DNA of 64,000 nt from contig CAVSNF010000031.1 of the NCBI GenBank assembly GCA_963729195.1, positions 124,001-188,000 on the forward strand, in the 5' to 3' direction. The notes beneath the pieces are model-generated. The model made no database searches, was not told where the DNA came from, and saw nothing but the letters and a program-made list of their open reading frames with translations. This DNA comes from CAVPTL01 sp963729195. Its GTDB lineage: Bacteria > Actinomycetota > Thermoleophilia > Gaiellales > JAICJC01. The translations under genes were made by a program, and so were the position numbers. Below, piece after piece: positions 8,519-17,169 of the stretch (its first letter is position 1; every line of letters starts with the position of its first letter).

Positions 8519-9331
8519 TGCGAGCCGACTGGCTGGCGTTCTGCCGCGACGTCGCCTCGGACGTGGAGGCTGTGCTGCTCCAGTACCCCACCCGCGACGA
8601 CCGCGAGCCGGTGGTGGGGCAGGGCCGCGGTGGCGACGACACGACCGTGATCGACAAGGAGGCCGAGCGGGTCGCCGTTGCCCGGCTGGAGGCGCTCGAG
8701 GCCAAGGGGATCGGCTTTCTGCTGGTCTCCGAGGAGCTGGGCGAGCGCCGCTTCGGAGATCCCGAGAGCCCCTGGATCGTGGTGCTCGATCCGATCGACG
8801 GCTCGCTCAACGCCAAGCGCGGGCTGCCGTTCTTCTGCATCTCGATCGCCTTCGCCGACGGGCCGACGCTGGACGATGTGCGGTTCGGCTTCGTCAAGGA
8901 CTTCGGCTCCGGCGAGGAGTGGGTGGCCGAGGCCGGCAAGGGAGCCACCGTCAACGGTCGCTCGCTGGGCGGCGTGCGCCCCAAGGAGCGACTGGGGATC
9001 GTCGATCTCGAAGCCACCACCGCGGCGCTGGTGGCCGAGGCCGCGCAGCGCCTGGACGGCCATGTCGGCCGCATCCGGCTGTTGGGCGCGCTGGCGCTGG
9101 CGCTGTGTCAGTTGGCCGACGGCAGGGTCGACGGTGTGGCCACACTGAAGCCGTCGCGCTCGGTCGATCTGGCCGCCGCCGCGCTGATCGTGCGCGAAGC
9201 CGGCGCGACCCTGCGCGACGGTGGACGGCGACGTGCTCACGCTCGATCTCGACAGCCGTTCGCGGACTGTCGCCGCCCGCGACCCCCAGTGGGCAGAGAC
9301 ACTGCGGTCGCTGGTGTACGGCGATCTCTAG
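8518..9331 (+). CDS. Inositol monophosphatase family protein (frame break near 9218)
   Basis: A Mg-dependent sugar-phosphate phosphatase of the IMPase/FBPase superfamily. It shows SEELGE (metal-binding Glu), DPIDGS near residue 91 and the C-terminal SVDLAAAALIVREAG segment. The frame used up to about 9218 then runs into a poor basic tail. Skipping one base there (GAC-g-GTG) gives a normal acidic and hydrophobic ending, VDGDVLTLDLDSR through LVYGDL, with a TAG at 9329-9331. I therefore annotate one gene with a single net +1 frame break. The substrate is unknown. It overlaps DUF1015 upstream. Confidence 0.78.
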
Positions 9332-9341
9332 ACTTCACTCA

Positions 9342-10474
9342 ATGATTGCCCAGGATGAGATTCGCGAGGCGCTGGTTGGGGTGATCGACCCCGAGATCCG
9401 CCGCAGCGTGGTCGAGCTCGACATGGTGCGGGGCGTGGACGTCGCGCGGCGCGCATGTGGACGTGACGATCGCGCTGACGGTCGCCGGCTGTCCCATGAA
9501 GGCCGACCTCGAACACCAGGTGCAGGAGCGGGTCGGTGCGGTCGCCGGGGTCGAGAGCGTGGGAGTCACGTTCGACGTGATGACGCCGGCCGAGCGCACG
9601 GCGCTGCGCACCCGGCTGCAGGGCGCCGGCGGCGGCGAGGCGCCGGCCGCGGGCGGCAAGAAGCCGATCACGCTGCCTCCGAACGCGTCGGTGATCGCGG
9701 TCGCGTCGGGCAAGGGCGGGGTCGGCAAGTCGTCGCTGACGGCCAACCTGGCCGCGTCTCTGGCCGCCGGCGGCGCCGAGGTCGGGGTTATCGACGCCGA
9801 CATCTACGGCTACTCGATCCCGCGCATGCTGGGCATCTCGCAGCGTCCGGTGGTGGTCGACGGCATGATCGTGCCGCCGGTCTCCAACGGCATCAAGATC
9901 ATGTCGATCGGGTTCTTCGTCGATGCCGACGCCGCCGTGCTGTGGCGCGGGCCGATGCTGCATCGGGCGCTGGAGCAGTTTCTCACCGACGTCTACTGGG
10001 GCGAGATCGACCATCTCGTGGTCGACATGCCGCCCGGCACGGGCGACGTCGCCATCTCGCTCGGGCAGCTCTTGCCGTCGCCCCAGCTGGTGCTCGTCAC
10101 CACTCCCCAGAAGGCCGCGCAGGCGGTCGCCAAGCGCGCCGCCGAGGTGGCTGACAAGACCGGCATGCGGCTGACCGGAGTGATCGAGAACATGAGCTAT
10201 GCGGTGTGCTCCTGCTGCGGCGAGCGCACCCACCCGTTCGGCCAGGGCGGAGGCGCGGAGCTGGCCGTCCGACCTCAACACCGATCTGCTCGGTCAGGTG
10301 CCGCTGGACGAGCGCCTGCGCGAGTGCGGCGACAGCGGCGAGCCGCTGGTGCTGTCACAGCCCGACTCCCCGGCGGCCGTCGCGATCGCCGACATCGCCG
10401 CAACTCTGGCCGACCGCCTCGCGCCGAAAGTCCCTGCAGCCGCTCGGATCAAGCGCCCGCTAACTGTTCTGTAG
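9342..10474 (+). CDS. mrp: Mrp/NBP35 family ATP-binding iron-sulfur carrier (two frame breaks)
   Basis: An ApbC/Mrp-type P-loop NTPase that carries or delivers Fe-S clusters. An N-terminal MIP18/DUF59 domain (residues about 1-85, including TVAGCPMKADLEH) precedes the deviant Walker A GKGGVGKSS. DMPPGTGD stands at the Walker B/switch region and a CSCCGE cysteine cluster follows. The reading frame changes by net +1 near 9447 and again near 10268. After correction the C-terminus reads through LLGQVPLDERLRECGD to a TAG at 10472-10474. A palindromic repeat begins 2 bases after the stop. Confidence 0.82.
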
Positions 10475-10476
10475 CG

Positions 10477-10506
10477 GTGAATAACGGTGCCAGGCACCGT
10501 ATTCAC
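10477..10506. repeat. GTGAATAAC palindrome, copy 1
   Basis: A near-perfect copy of the window's recurrent palindrome: arm GTGAATAACGGTGCC, one central base, then the complementary arm. One T is missing from the right arm. It lies between the converging mrp and DUF1028 genes, 2 bases after the mrp stop. A degenerate half-site (GTTATTCAT, 10531-10539) follows and supplies the TAA stop of DUF1028. Confidence 0.9.
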
Positions 10507-10531
10507 GCATCGGCTGGTCATCCTGCTGAAG

Positions 10532-11357
10532 TTATTCATCTGACTGGTGGCGGAGGAGGCGGAGTACGACGGGGTCGACGCGGCCGGGGTGGAGCCGCTC
10601 CTCCAGGTTCTCGATGTCGGCCCAGGCTTCCAGCGCGGCCGCGGGCGAGCCCGGTGTAGCCGAGCAGCGACAGCCGCTGGGAGAGCTCACCCTCGACCTG
10701 CTCCAGCGGAATCAAGTCTGCCTCGGGGGTCGACCCGAACAGCAGGTCGTGGATCGAGTACAGACGGTGCAGCTCCTCGATCGGGTCGGGGTGATCGTCG
10801 ATCCGCAGGTCGACGAGGACGTCGCTCGTGCCGCCGTAGCCGCCGCCGGCCTGGCGCACCATCACGCACGCCGACTGGCGTCCGCGGCGATCCCCTCCGG
10901 CCGCGTCGCCGGCCGCCAGGGCCGCCAGCAGCCGCTCCACCAGCGGCCCTGCGGTCGACTCGAACGTGTCGGCCAGGGCAGCCACGACGCCCGCCCCGGC
11001 CAGCAGATTGCCCTGAGCCGCGTAGCCTGGGCCGGTGCGATGGCCGGCCCAATCGAGGCACGCCTCGCCGGTGAACGCGGCACTGCCGCCGGCGCCGTCG
11101 ACGACGCCGAGCTGACGATCCGCCGCCTGGCTGTCGTCCCCGGTGAGGCGATCCACCACCTCCTGCGCCGACAGCCCGTCCCGCAGCAGCTCGATCCCCG
11201 CAGGGCCGTAGCCGACGTTGGCCAGCGCCTGGGTGGCGACCCCACCCACGTCCCCGGCCGCCCACGGCACCAGCGCCCCGACGGCCAGGAACTTGGACGC
11301 AACCGTCACTCCCCACTGCCGCGCCTCCAGGTCGCAGGCGACCAGCGAGAACGTCAC
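10532..11357 (-). CDS. DUF1028 family Ntn-hydrolase-like protein (frame break near 10642)
   Basis: A member of the DUF1028 family, which structurally resembles Ntn hydrolases. It starts with the family pattern MTFSLVACDLEARQWGVTVAS and contains GGVATQALANVGYGP and GNLLAG. Near 10642 the frame changes by net +1. The corrected tail reads AAALEAWADIENLEER, which resembles the small C-terminal domain of longer family members, and ends at a TAA inside a degenerate half-repeat. The GTG start overlaps the upstream hydrolase stop (GTGA), so the two genes are coupled. The substrate is unknown. Confidence 0.75.
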
Positions 11358-12079
11358 GAGAGGGTGTCTCCCGGCGCCAGCTCCTCGACCTCCACGCCCT
11401 CCACGCCGCGGGCTGCCAGCTCGTCGCGCAGCGCCCCGGGCGTTCCCACCAGCGCCGGGAAGGTGCCGTAGTGCATCCCCAGCACCCGCTTGACTCCCAG
11501 CAGCTCCACCGCCTTGGCGGCTTCCAGCGCGCCCATCGTGTAGAAGTCGCCGATCGGCAGCATCGCCAGGTCGGGCGTGTACAGCTCTCCGATCAGCGAC
11601 ATGCCGGCGAACACCGCCGTGTCGCCGGCGAAGTAGATGCGATACCCGTCCTCGAGCGTGATCACGAATCCCGCCGGATCGCCCGTGTACACGATGTTTC
11701 CGTCGGCGTCGGTCATGCTGGACGAGTGGGTGGCGTTGGTCATCGTCACCCGGATGCCCTCGACCTCCGCGGTGCCGCCCTTGTTCATCCCGAGCGTGTT
11801 CTCGACCCCCAACGAGCCGAGGTAGCCGGCCAGCTCGGCGATCGCGACAACCGCCTTGGGCTGCTTCTCTGCCGCCAGTCGCACCACGTCGCCGGTGTGG
11901 TCGGCGTGGCCGTGGGAGACCAGCATCACGTCGATGGCACCGGGGTCGCTCATGCCCTCGGGTGTGGCCGGGTTTCCGGTCATCCACGGGTCGAGCATCA
12001 CCCGCAGCCCGCGCGGGGTTTCCAGCAGGAATGTGGAGTGGCCGAACCACGTCAGCTTGGCGCCGTTGTCGAGTGCCAT
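11354..12079 (-). CDS. UPF0173 metal-dependent hydrolase (metallo-beta-lactamase fold)
   Basis: A 241-residue metallo-beta-lactamase-fold protein of the UPF0173/YtkL type. The N-terminus reads LTWFGHSTFLLETP. The dinuclear metal motif HGHADHTGD lies near residue 54. The fold's later ligands appear in NATHSSS, YFAGDTAVF and GMHYGTFP. It is a complete gene with no frame break. Its biological substrate is not known. It overlaps the DUF1028 gene by 4 bases, and the two probably form one transcript. Confidence 0.88.
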   Translation of the reverse strand: MALDNGAKLTWFGHSTFLLETPRGLRVMLDPWMTGNPATPEGMSDPGAIDVMLVSHGHADHTGDVVRLAAEKQPKAVVAIAELAGYLGSLGVENTLGMNKGGTAEVEGIRVTMTNATHSSSMTDADGNIVYTGDPAGFVITLEDGYRIYFAGDTAVFAGMSLIGELYTPDLAMLPIGDFYTMGALEAAKAVELLGVKRVLGMHYGTFPALVGTPGALRDELAARGVEGVEVEELAPGDTLS

Positions 12080-12169
12080 CGAGGCTCCTTCAGTCGAGGT
12101 ACCTGAGGGAATCTAGATCACCTGCACCGCTTCGGCAGGAACTCCCACGGCTGTGGCGAACACGCACAC

Positions 12170-12619
12170 ATGCGGTATGTCACAGCGGCTCGAATTGCGG
12201 TCTTGGGGTCGGCCCTGGCGCTGGTTGCGTTCGTGCTCCCGGCCGGGTTCGGCCTCTACCTCACGCTGCTTGCCGCGGCCGTGCTTCTGGGCGCTGGATT
12301 CATGGCCTACATGACGGCGGTCGAGCGACCGTCGGCGATGGCCGCGACGGATCTGGTGGCCTGCGCTGTGATTGCCATGTTGGTGCTGGCGGACGCATCC
12401 CTGCGGTTCCCGTCAGTGGTCGACTCCTCCGTTCCGGGCGCGTCGATGGCGCTGGCAAAAGTGGCTCTGGCACTCGCCGTCGCCACTGCCGTGGCGCCGG
12501 TGTTCGCGCCCCTGTTGAGGCTGGTCACGGGCGGCGCCTCCACCGGCCGCTCGGAGGTGGGCGCAGCGCTTCAGCGGTCGGCCAAACGGTGGCGACGACT
12601 GATCGACACAGCTTTTTGA
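12170..12619 (+). CDS. Predicted four-helix membrane protein, unknown
   Basis: A 149-residue protein with four hydrophobic segments at about residues 8-27, 30-48, 60-77 and 96-116. A cationic C-terminus follows (SAKRWRRL). No enzyme motif or known family could be recognised. It lies 47 bases upstream of the PilZ protein on the same strand, so the two may be co-expressed. Confidence 0.55.
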   Translation: MRYVTAARIAVLGSALALVAFVLPAGFGLYLTLLAAAVLLGAGFMAYMTAVERPSAMAATDLVACAVIAMLVLADASLRFPSVVDSSVPGASMALAKVALALAVATAVAPVFAPLLRLVTGGASTGRSEVGAALQRSAKRWRRLIDTAF

Positions 12620-12665
12620 CCGGAGCCCTTCAGGTGGGGGCGCTCCCGACCGATGATCTCGGCAG

Positions 12666-14042
12666 ATGTGGGATTTCTCTTCGAGCTGGAAACCTTCTGA
12701 CGACGCTGACGGTGACGACGAGGCGCGCGCGCCTCGCGAGCAGCCGCGGTGGTCGCCGGAGCCTGCCCCGGAGGACACGGTGAGCCAGCACGTGCCGAGC
12801 GAAGCCGATCCCGAACCCGTGCCGGAGGAGCCTCGAGCTGGATCGAGGAGCCGGAGCCCGTCGAGGAGCCGGAGCCCGTCGAGGAGCGGCCCACCCTGCC
12901 TCGCTGGGAGCCGTCGGTGGCGCCGGAAAGTCACCATTCCGACCCTGAGCCGGACGAGGACGACGAGGATGAGGCCAACCTCATGTTCTCGCTGCCCGAC
13001 CTGCCCCAGCGCGAGGGCGACCTGCGTCCGGTCGATCCCATCGCAGCGTTCGACGAGGAGTTCTCGGCGGACAGCGGCGGACCGCGCATCAGATCTGTTC
13101 GGCGACCGTGACGCGGAACCCGCTCCGTGGGATCAGCCCATCGAGGCGGACGATCATGAGCCCGCTGCCGCCGGCCGCTGACGCCGACGAGCCGCCGCTG
13201 TTCTCGGCGTTCTCCCCGGCCACAGAGCCCGCTCCGCCGGCAGAGAAGAGACCTACCAGCCGAAACATGTCTCCCCGTCGCTTCCGCCCGAGTCCGCTCC
13301 CGTGCTGGCGTTCCGAGCCGAGTCGACGCCGCTCGAGCAGCGATTCCTGGGGATGCTGGGCGAGCTGCCCAGCACCATCAGCGTCTTCTCCCCCACCGGT
13401 GGCGTGGAATACCTTCAGATCACCCGCCTCGATGACATGGGCCGCGTGATCGCCTACGGGCCGGAGGAGTTCACGGACGAGGGATTTGAGATCACCGCCG
13501 AGCTGCGCGACGCCCAGGGCAGTGGATACGACATCAAGCTCACCGTGTCGGAGAGCTATTTCCAGGCCGGCGATCGGGCGCTTCTGCACATGACGGTGGC
13601 GGACATCATCGAGCGCACAGGCGAGCGGGAAACCCCGCGAGCGCCGGTATCCGAGCGCGCCGAAGCCACCATCCGGTACTCGGCGGTGCTGCCCGAGAAG
13701 TCCGCCCTGGAGGTGCGCGTGGCGGACGTGTCGGCCCGTGGAGTCGCGCTGCTGGCCGAGAAAGCCGTGGCCGTCGGCGACACCATGCGGGTGGATGCGA
13801 TCCTCAAGGGGCGAAACGTGATCATGGACGTGCGCGTCGCGCGCGTCGACCCGGCCGCATTCGGCCGCTATCGCATGGGCTGTGAGATCACCTGGATCGG
13901 CGCCGGAGACCGCGCCTTCCTGGCCGACCTGGCTGCGGCTGCCCGATCGGGCAGTCCCGACGAGCGCCGGCCGGAGACGACCGAGGTGCTCAAGGAGAGC
14001 CGCACCGAGAAATCGCCTCTGCAGGAGCGATTCGGCCGCTGA
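12666..14042 (+). CDS. PilZ-domain protein with acidic N-terminal region (four frame breaks)
   Basis: A probable cyclic-di-GMP-binding effector. The C-terminal part (from about 13302) carries a conserved N-terminal domain (EQRFLGMLGELPSTISVFSP). A PilZ domain follows, with an Arg-containing entry (RAPVSERAEATIRY) and the DVSARG box matching D/N-x-S-x-x-G. The upstream 600 bases encode an acidic, Pro/Glu-rich low-complexity region with repeats of EPEPVEE. Its frame changes near 12832 (-1), 13086 (+1), 13177 (+1) and 13243 (-1). Joining the frames gives one protein of about 455 residues starting at ATG 12666. The PilZ half is secure; the exact N-terminal sequence is not. Confidence 0.65.
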
Positions 14043-14066
14043 CACACGGGGTTTGACGCCTGACAG

Positions 14067-14102
14067 TTGCGTGACGTCAGAAATGATGTCATACTGACGT
14101 CA
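14067..14102 (+). promoter_or_regulatory. Three TGACGTCA-type sites over the promoter of the ribbon-helix-helix gene
   Basis: Three 8-base palindromic sites stand in a row: TGACGTCA at 14072-14079, TGATGTCA at 14084-14091 and TGACGTCA at 14095-14102. Their starts are spaced 12 and 11 bases apart, about one helical turn. A possible promoter is TTGCGT (14067-14072), 17 bases, then CATACT (14090-14095). This would start transcription at the ATG (14102), a leaderless mRNA. The layout fits autorepression by the ribbon-helix-helix protein encoded immediately downstream; that is an inference. Confidence 0.6.
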
Positions 14103-14557
14103 TGAATATGTCACCTCACGTCGACGCTGTGCGTGCCGATCTTTCGGCCGCCGCCGAGCTCGGCGACGACGACCTCAGAAGTGCTGCCGCCCGCCTCGGC
14201 CGGGCCCTGGACTCCTCCGTTCGCATGCGGATGCAGGAGGTGCTCGGCGAAGCCGTGCACGAGCTCAACGGCCAGCTGGAATCGAGCCGGGTCGAACTGC
14301 ACCTGGCCGGGGACAGCATCGCCCTTGCGTTTGTCGGCGACGACGACGCGGCAACGCCAGAACCGGCGGCCGACGACACCATGACAGCCCGGATCACGCT
14401 GCGGCTGCCGGAAACACTCAAGACCCAGGCCGAGGATGCGGCCGCCCGCGAGGGCGTGTCCACCAACACCTGGCTGGCGCGGGCCGTCGCCCAGGCGGTC
14501 GGCAAGCGCGCACCCAAACGAGCGGGCAGCCGGGTCACCGGCTACGCCCAGAGCTGA
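14102..14557 (+). CDS. Ribbon-helix-helix (HicB/Arc-like) regulator
   Basis: A 151-residue protein. Its first 80 residues are helical and acidic, and the C-terminal part (about residues 92-135) is a ribbon-helix-helix DNA-binding domain. That domain reads ARITLRLPETLKTQAEDAA, then EGVSTNTWLARAVAQAV. HicB-family antitoxins often carry such a domain, but no HicA toxin is adjacent. Instead a DUF4097 gene follows after 10 bases with a good ribosome site (AAAGGAG). The cluster of TGACGTCA sites overlapping the start codon suggests that it represses itself. Confidence 0.7.
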   Translation: MNMSPHVDAVRADLSAAAELGDDDLRSAAARLGRALDSSVRMRMQEVLGEAVHELNGQLESSRVELHLAGDSIALAFVGDDDAATPEPAADDTMTARITLRLPETLKTQAEDAAAREGVSTNTWLARAVAQAVGKRAPKRAGSRVTGYAQS

Positions 14558-14567
14558 AAGGAGTCCC

Positions 14568-15392
14568 ATGACCACTCATCCAACACCCACCCCGCCCAGG
14601 CTCGACCTGCGGATCCCGGCCGGCTCGATCGAGATCGAGCTGGAGCAGCGCGACTCGACCACCGTTGAGCTGACGGCGATCTCCGCCGGCGACGCCGCCC
14701 AAGCCGCCATCGACGCCACCAAGCAGGAGCTTCGCGACTCCGGCGGCCAGCTCGAGATCGTGGTGCACGCACCGGAACGGGCCGGCAAGCTCCGCTTCAT
14801 CGGCCGCCAGCCCGAGCTTCGACTGCGGATCACAGCGCCGCTTGGGTCGAGCATCCGCGCCTCCACCATCACCGCCGACGTCCACTGCTCCGCGGGATCA
14901 CACGACGTCGCCTGCAAGACCATCTCGGGAGACATCACCGTGGGCGACGCCGGCGGCGCGGTCAAGCTCGAGTCCACCAGCGGCGATCTGCATGCGGGCT
15001 CGGTCGGAGGTCGGCTCCAAGCGGGGTCGATGTCCGGCGACATCACCGCCGGCGCGGTCGGCGCCGACTCGCGCGCTCGCACCATGTCCGGCTCGGTCTC
15101 GATCGCCGCTGCGGCCGGATCGGTAAAGGCCTCGAGCATGTCCGGCGATATCGAGGTGGGCGGCCTGGTCACCGGAGACGCCGACCTCAGCTCGATGTCG
15201 GGAGACATCGAGGCGGCGGTGGTTCCGGGTGTACGCGTCTACCTCGACCTGAAGACGCTCTCGGGGGATGCCCACTCCAACCTGGACTCCACCGACGAGG
15301 GTGCCGGCTCGGGTCCCCAACTCACGCTCAAGGCCGAGTCCAAGAGCGGAGACGTGACTGTCAGCCGGGCGGCTACACCGGTGGGTGCGTGA
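14568..15392 (+). CDS. DUF4097 beta-strand repeat protein
   Basis: A 274-residue protein whose second half is a ladder of short beta-strand repeats, recognisable as DUF4097/DUF4098 (putative adhesin-like). The motif S-x-SGDI recurs at about 18-23-residue intervals (TISGDIT, STSGDLH, SMSGDIT, SMSGDIE). There is no signal peptide. The pairing with an upstream ribbon-helix-helix regulator, with RBS AAAGGAG before ATG 14568, suggests a two-gene operon. The function is unknown. The last 20 bases overlap the converging monooxygenase-like gene. Confidence 0.78.
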   Translation: MTTHPTPTPPRLDLRIPAGSIEIELEQRDSTTVELTAISAGDAAQAAIDATKQELRDSGGQLEIVVHAPERAGKLRFIGRQPELRLRITAPLGSSIRASTITADVHCSAGSHDVACKTISGDITVGDAGGAVKLESTSGDLHAGSVGGRLQAGSMSGDITAGAVGADSRARTMSGSVSIAAAAGSVKASSMSGDIEVGGLVTGDADLSSMSGDIEAAVVPGVRVYLDLKTLSGDAHSNLDSTDEGAGSGPQLTLKAESKSGDVTVSRAATPVGA

Positions 15393-15670
15393 GCACGATC
15401 TCACCGATGTTGGCGCTCAGCAGTTCGATCACCATCCCGCCCACCAGCGCGTGATACAGCTCGGCTGCCACCTCGTCGGACTGCTGGCAGCCGGCTCTGT
15501 CCATAAAGGTCGACGCGGACACCACGTGCCCGCTGTCGTCGAGCCAGATCCGATAGTTGACGAAGCCCTCGATCTGATCCAGACGCGGCAGAAGCTCTGC
15601 CTCGATCCGTGGCATCAGGCCGGCGGTACTCGTCCGCGTCGAGTCGGTACTGGCGAATACTGGCGTACAT
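15373..15670 (-). CDS. Antibiotic-biosynthesis-monooxygenase-like dimeric alpha-beta barrel protein (frame break near 15622)
   Basis: A small protein of about 98 residues after correction. The N-terminal strand MYASIRQYRLDADEY is in one frame. The remainder, from AGLMPRIEAELLPRLDQIEGF through VVSASTFMDRAG, is in the next; one surplus base near 15622 separates them. Strand-helix-strand with a GF(V/N)Y segment resembles the dimeric alpha-beta barrel (ABM) fold. Members may be monooxygenases or stress proteins, and the actual activity is unknown. It lies immediately upstream of nuoN's end on the minus strand, in the same direction as the nuo operon. Confidence 0.55.
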
Positions 15671-15705
15671 CGGTTCCTGCGTTTCCGGAGCCGGGTGGGA
15701 CGTGA

Positions 15706-17169
15706 TCAGCTGAAGAGTGAGTTGCCGGCGGTGCGGGCGAGGTCGATCAGGGGTGACGGCACGATGCCGGCAACCAGCACGGCGATCGCTGCGACCGATG
15801 CACTCAGGGCGAGCAGTCGAAACGCGATGGTGGACGAGGGCAGCTCGGCGGTCTCGTCGGCGCCTCGCTCGTACAGCGCCAGCGGGATGCGCAGGTAGTA
15901 GAGCAGCGCCACCATGGTGGCGATCACGCCGATCACGGCCAGATACGTCTGATCGTTGTCGACCGCCGCCGAGAAGATGTAGAGCTTGCCGATGAACCCG
16001 CCGCTGGGCGGGAATCCGGCCAGCGACAGCATGCACACCAGCATGGCGGCGCCCAGCCAGCGGTGGCGGAAGCCCCAGCCCGAGAAGTCCGAGACCAGCA
16101 CCGGCCGGCCGATCTGGCGCTCACGCACCGCCACGATCGCAAACGCGCCCACGTTCATGGCGGCGTACACGGTCAGGTAGTAGAGCATCGCCCGGCTTCC
16201 CAGCGGGCTGCCGGCGGCCACCGCCGTCAGCAGGAAGCCGCTGTGGCCGACGGTGGAGTAGGCCAGCATCCGCTTGACGTTCTGCTGGCGCAGCGCGCCC
16301 AGGTTTCCGACCACGAAGGACACGATCGCGATCGCGGCCACGCCGTTTGACCACACCTGCGACTGATCGGGGAAGGCGGTCACCAGCACCCGCAGGATCA
16401 CGACCAGCGCGATCGCCTTGGTGGCGGCCGACATGAAGGTCGTGACCGGCGTGGGGGCGCCCTCGTAGGCATCAGGCGTCCACATGTGAAACGGCGCCGC
16501 GTTGGCCTTGAAGCCGAGCCCCACGATCACCATTGCCAGGCCGGCCAGCAGCACCACGTCACTGTGGTCGCCGGCGCGCATGGCCGCCGCGATCCGATCG
16601 AACTCGAGCTGGCCGCTGGCGCCGTACACCAGCGCCGAGCCGTACAGCAGGAAGGCCGCGCCCACCGAACCGATGATCAGGTACTTCAGTCCCGCCTCGA
16701 TCGAGGTGATCTCCTCGGTCTCGATCGCGACCAGCACGTACAGCGCGATCGAGAACAGCTCCAGCGCGACGAACAGGATCACGAAGCTGTTGGCCGAGGC
16801 CAGCAGCGCCATGCCGCCGGTGGCGAACAGCAGCAGCGCGTAGTACTCCACCGCCCGGCGATGGATCGCTCCACCCGCCCCGAACGACACGCACACCGTC
16901 AAAAGGCCCGCTGCGAAGATGATCAGCTGGGCGCCGGCGCCGAAGGCATCGATCCGCAGGGTGTTGTCGAAGCTGTAGTGGGCGGCGTCCCCGAACTGCA
17001 GGGCCGAGGCCACGCCCGCGGCGATCAACGCCACCGCCGCCCAGGCGGGGGCCAGCCAGGCAACCACTCGATCGGGCAGGAACACGCCGACCAGCAGCAC
17101 CAGCGATGCCGCGATCACCAGGATGATCTCGGGCGCGATGGCGGTCAGGTCGACGGGGATCAGGCTCAT
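15706..17169 (-). CDS. nuoN: NADH-quinone oxidoreductase subunit N
   Basis: An antiporter-like proton-pumping membrane subunit of complex I, 487 residues with about 14 hydrophobic helices. Conserved features include the helix-7 lysine context (GLGFKANAAPFHMWTPDAYEGAPTPV) and MLAYSTVGHSG. It is the last gene of the operon and overlaps nuoM by 4 bases. It is complete, with no frame break. Confidence 0.95.
   Translation of the reverse strand: MSLIPVDLTAIAPEIILVIAASLVLLVGVFLPDRVVAWLAPAWAAVALIAAGVASALQFGDAAHYSFDNTLRIDAFGAGAQLIIFAAGLLTVCVSFGAGGAIHRRAVEYYALLLFATGGMALLASANSFVILFVALELFSIALYVLVAIETEEITSIEAGLKYLIIGSVGAAFLLYGSALVYGASGQLEFDRIAAAMRAGDHSDVVLLAGLAMVIVGLGFKANAAPFHMWTPDAYEGAPTPVTTFMSAATKAIALVVILRVLVTAFPDQSQVWSNGVAAIAIVSFVVGNLGALRQQNVKRMLAYSTVGHSGFLLTAVAAGSPLGSRAMLYYLTVYAAMNVGAFAIVAVRERQIGRPVLVSDFSGWGFRHRWLGAAMLVCMLSLAGFPPSGGFIGKLYIFSAAVDNDQTYLAVIGVIATMVALLYYLRIPLALYERGADETAELPSSTIAFRLLALSASVAAIAVLVAGIVPSPLIDLARTAGNSLFS

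Noticed and set aside
10532..12079. A single 504-codon fusion of UPF0173 and DUF1028 proteins
   Set aside because: The hydrolase has its own complete frame ending in a GTGA overlap with the DUF1028 start; the long open frame is a shadow before the DUF1028 start.
14102..15392. Classical HicAB toxin-antitoxin module
   Set aside because: The regulator is HicB-like only in its ribbon-helix-helix end, and the partner is a DUF4097 beta-repeat protein, not a HicA RNase.
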